Shown here piece by piece: positions 50,746 to 52,727 of a DNA stretch of 52,727 nt. How positions within the stretch are numbered: the stretch's first letter is position 1; every line of letters begins with the position of its first letter. Source of the stretch: Desulfobulbaceae bacterium (lineage in GTDB: Bacteria > Desulfobacterota > Desulfobulbia > Desulfobulbales > Desulfobulbaceae). Under the pieces are notes generated by a model. That model had not been told where the DNA came from. It made no database searches and saw only the letters and a program-made list of their open reading frames with translations. The position numbers and the translations under genes were made by a program. The stretch covers positions 1 to 52,727 of the forward strand of contig JAFLKR010000007.1 in the NCBI GenBank assembly GCA_019163135.1. The letters are read 5' to 3'.

Positions 50746-52727
50746 TAGAAAATCTCCTTGATATCAAGCACCATCAACACCGAGCCATCTCCCAGGAGGG
50801 CGGAACCCGAATAGGCGGAAAGGCCAGCTAAGATACCGGTCATCGGCTTAAGGATGATTGCCACGGTTTCCCGGAAGTCATCGACCAGGATGCCGACCGA
50901 TTCGCCTCCCAGACTGACAATCAACACCGCGAGTTCATCCTCTTCATTAGCCTTAGGCTGGACATTGACGCCGATCAATGCGTTGAGGGGCTTCAACGGC
51001 ACGATCCGTCCGCGGAGGACCGTCGCCTGGTTCTTCTTTATGGTTCGGATATCAGCTCTTGGTATCCGAACGGTCTCCAGGACACTTTCCATAGGGATAC
51101 CAAAAATCTGGTGGTTCGATTCGACAATCATGACATTGGTTACCGCCATGGAAAGTGGCAGCGAAAGACGGATTCGGGTACCTTCCCCTTTCTCGCTCTC
51201 CAAATTAAGGGTGCCGTTTACCTTCTCTACCGCAGTCCTGACCACATCCATGCCGACGCCGCGACCGGAAAGATCGGAAACGACATCCGCTGTTGAAAAA
51301 CCGGCGGCGAAGACAAGATTTACCGCTTCCTGGTCCGAGATTCGCTCCAGCCGTTCCTGGTCAATAATGCCTTTCTCGTAGGCTTTGCGTTTGATAACGT
51401 CCGGATCTATCCCCTTACCATCGTCCCTGATTTCAATGATTACTCGATCCGATTCCTGAGTTGCGCGAATGATAATGGTGCCCGCAGCAGGTTTGCCGAG
51501 TGCGCGGCGAATCTCCGGGGTTTCAATTCCATGGTCGAGACTATTCCTGATAATGTGCACCAAGGGGTCTCCCAGCGATTCGATCACATTCTTATCGGCT
51601 TCCGTCTCTTCACCTTCCAGAATCAGATTAACTTCTTTTCCCAACTTATTGGATGAATCACGAACCAGGCGGGGAAACCTTTGAAACACAAAGGAAACAG
51701 GCATCATCCGCACTTGCATGATGGAGTCCTGCATCTCCTCGGCGATGCGATTGATCACGGCATATTGCGCCTTGATTTCACGGGAAAGTTCTCGCACCCC
51801 AAAGACGGTCTCAGCACGTCCGGCCAGATACGGCAGTCCATTTTTTGCCACCACGATTTCGCCAATCAGGTTCATCAAACGATCGATTTTAGCCTGATCA
51901 ACCTTGATACTCTTGGGCCCGGTATAGGCGTCCTCGGCGCGGCGTCCGAACTTTATTTCGCTGTCGGTCTTTGCTGGCGGGTTCGTTATTGCAAATTGAT
52001 CACTTGGGTCCGTTTGGGCCTGAAGAGTTGGTGGTGTTGCCGTCCCAACTCCAGTCTGCAAGAGTTGCGGCAAAGGCGTCTCGACGATCCCTTTAAATTG
52101 ACAGTCAAGCCACAACAGGAGAGGGGCCGCCGCCCCCTGAGCCAGAGCATCTTCCAGCGCAGTATCCAGGCTTGCTAACGATTCGAGCCAACCTATTGCG
52201 TGCAGGCAGCCGGACAAAGAGGCGGTGGCCGCCCTGAATCTTCCTGTTGTCCAGGCAACATTATCCGGCAGAGACAAAATTTCACGTTGCGCTGCAATAA
52301 GCGAAACCACCTCTGGACTGAGCGGAGCCGGTCCGGATTCCGGTGGTACCGGGTCTTTATCATGGCATAGCACCGATACGGCCCGACTATTGTCTGGAAT
52401 TCCCATTTCGTGCCAGGCAGGCGGGATCAGGGTGCGCAGTGAGCAAAGAATCTTCTCCGCTACAACACAATTATCCGGTTCCAGTTCAATCACCAGCAGG
52501 AGCCAACGCAGCGCTGAAGAGAGCCACAGGTCCGGACTGGATAACTCCAGCATGCTATTGACAGCGCGCGTCAACCCGGCGGTGTTGCCGGCATGGTGCA
52601 GCGCAAGGGCCTCGGTAACGAAATCTTCATACACCGGCCCCCCATTAGGATCACCCTGAGGCAGGACAAGAAATCGTCGGGGAACAGGAACAATCGTCAT
52701 TTGATCCGGCACATACCGATAATATTC
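50745..52727 (-). CDS. cheA: Chemotaxis histidine kinase CheA, 5' end beyond the window
   Basis: At least 655 residues. From the visible side: a linker-like helical region (about 1-260), the P3 dimerisation helices (VDQAKIDRLMNLIGEIVVAKNGL), the kinase core with N box HIIRNSLDHGIE, G1 IRDDGKGIDP and G2 GRGVGMDVVRTAVEKV, and a CheW-like P5 domain ending in LMVLDIKEIF. The phosphotransfer domain with its HxxKG motif is not seen in the visible part. Because the reading frame stays open to base 52727 (codons before the GTG at 52712 encode EYYRY), the true start and that domain may lie outside. First known gene of the operon. Confidence 0.85.
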   Translation of the reverse strand, partial: EYYRYVPDQMTIVPVPRRFLVLPQGDPNGGPVYEDFVTEALALHHAGNTAGLTRAVNSMLELSSPDLWLSSALRWLLLVIELEPDNCVVAEKILCSLRTLIPPAWHEMGIPDNSRAVSVLCHDKDPVPPESGPAPLSPEVVSLIAAQREILSLPDNVAWTTGRFRAATASLSGCLHAIGWLESLASLDTALEDALAQGAAAPLLLWLDCQFKGIVETPLPQLLQTGVGTATPPTLQAQTDPSDQFAITNPPAKTDSEIKFGRRAEDAYTGPKSIKVDQAKIDRLMNLIGEIVVAKNGLPYLAGRAETVFGVRELSREIKAQYAVINRIAEEMQDSIMQVRMMPVSFVFQRFPRLVRDSSNKLGKEVNLILEGEETEADKNVIESLGDPLVHIIRNSLDHGIETPEIRRALGKPAAGTIIIRATQESDRVIIEIRDDGKGIDPDVIKRKAYEKGIIDQERLERISDQEAVNLVFAAGFSTADVVSDLSGRGVGMDVVRTAVEKVNGTLNLESEKGEGTRIRLSLPLSMAVTNVMIVESNHQIFGIPMESVLETVRIPRADIRTIKKNQATVLRGRIVPLKPLNALIGVNVQPKANEEDELAVLIVSLGGESVGILVDDFRETVAIILKPMTGILAGLSAYSGSALLGDGSVLMVLDIKEIF

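Overview
The window looks like a chromosomal stretch of a sulfate-reducing or otherwise anaerobic member of the Desulfobacterota, most like the Desulfobulbales. This is inferred from gene content (split-Soret cytochrome, tetrahaem c3-type cytochrome, NifU-like scaffold with GGGtGRT partner, molybdate uptake genes, OYE-type iron-sulfur oxidoreductase), not from a marker gene. No rRNA, tRNA or CRISPR array was seen.

Layout. 1-5,540 is a patchwork: a tyrosine-recombinase fragment, a TSUP anion exporter, D-glycerate dehydrogenase, an Old Yellow Enzyme homologue, a SugE/Gdx efflux protein, a histidine-kinase ghost and two overlapping tiny membrane proteins. 6,026-11,168 is a carbohydrate group: GH1, an SbmA/YddA-type ABC protein with an eroded ATPase domain, GH5 glucanase-like, and an endonuclease/exonuclease/phosphatase-fold hydrolase. 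A membrane pentapeptide-repeat protein lies opposite (11,198-13,465). 14,141-17,625 holds the NifU-like/GGGtGRT pair, then CrcB with a DUF190-CBS protein.

17,808-26,941 is the most interesting part: nine same-strand genes, most overlapping by 1-20 bases. They encode a PTP-type phosphatase, a CDP-alcohol phosphatidyltransferase, a flippase-like protein, a RibD-type reductase, a zinc-type dehydrogenase, a 6-pyruvoyl-tetrahydropterin-synthase homologue lacking the usual Cys, a glycosyltransferase, a methyltransferase and a membrane sulfatase/LTA-synthase-like enzyme. I read it as an uncharacterised pathway for a modified phospholipid or glycolipid.

27,164-33,025 mixes intact genes (YceI, polyphosphate:AMP phosphotransferase, cytidylate-kinase-like protein, lipoprotein) with decayed ones (YHS protein, SulP permease, C69 dipeptidase, a glucanase-fold remnant). 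33,207-40,315 has a thiolase followed by an arsenic/metal block: arsM, small thioredoxin, ArsP-like permease, arsR, then divergent thioredoxin-CcdA, a CDF exporter and an ArsC-type reductase.

40,488-47,528 has two secreted c-type cytochromes and a molybdate system (trmO, small membrane protein, alpha/beta hydrolase, modC, modA, modB, ModE-like regulator, divergent Mop, second ModE-like regulator) with several palindromes that look like operators. A small MITE-like element sits at the end of the first ModE-like gene. The right end (48,041-52,727) is a minus-strand chemosensory operon: cheA, STAS-like, cheY, MCP-like, parA; cheA runs off the window edge.
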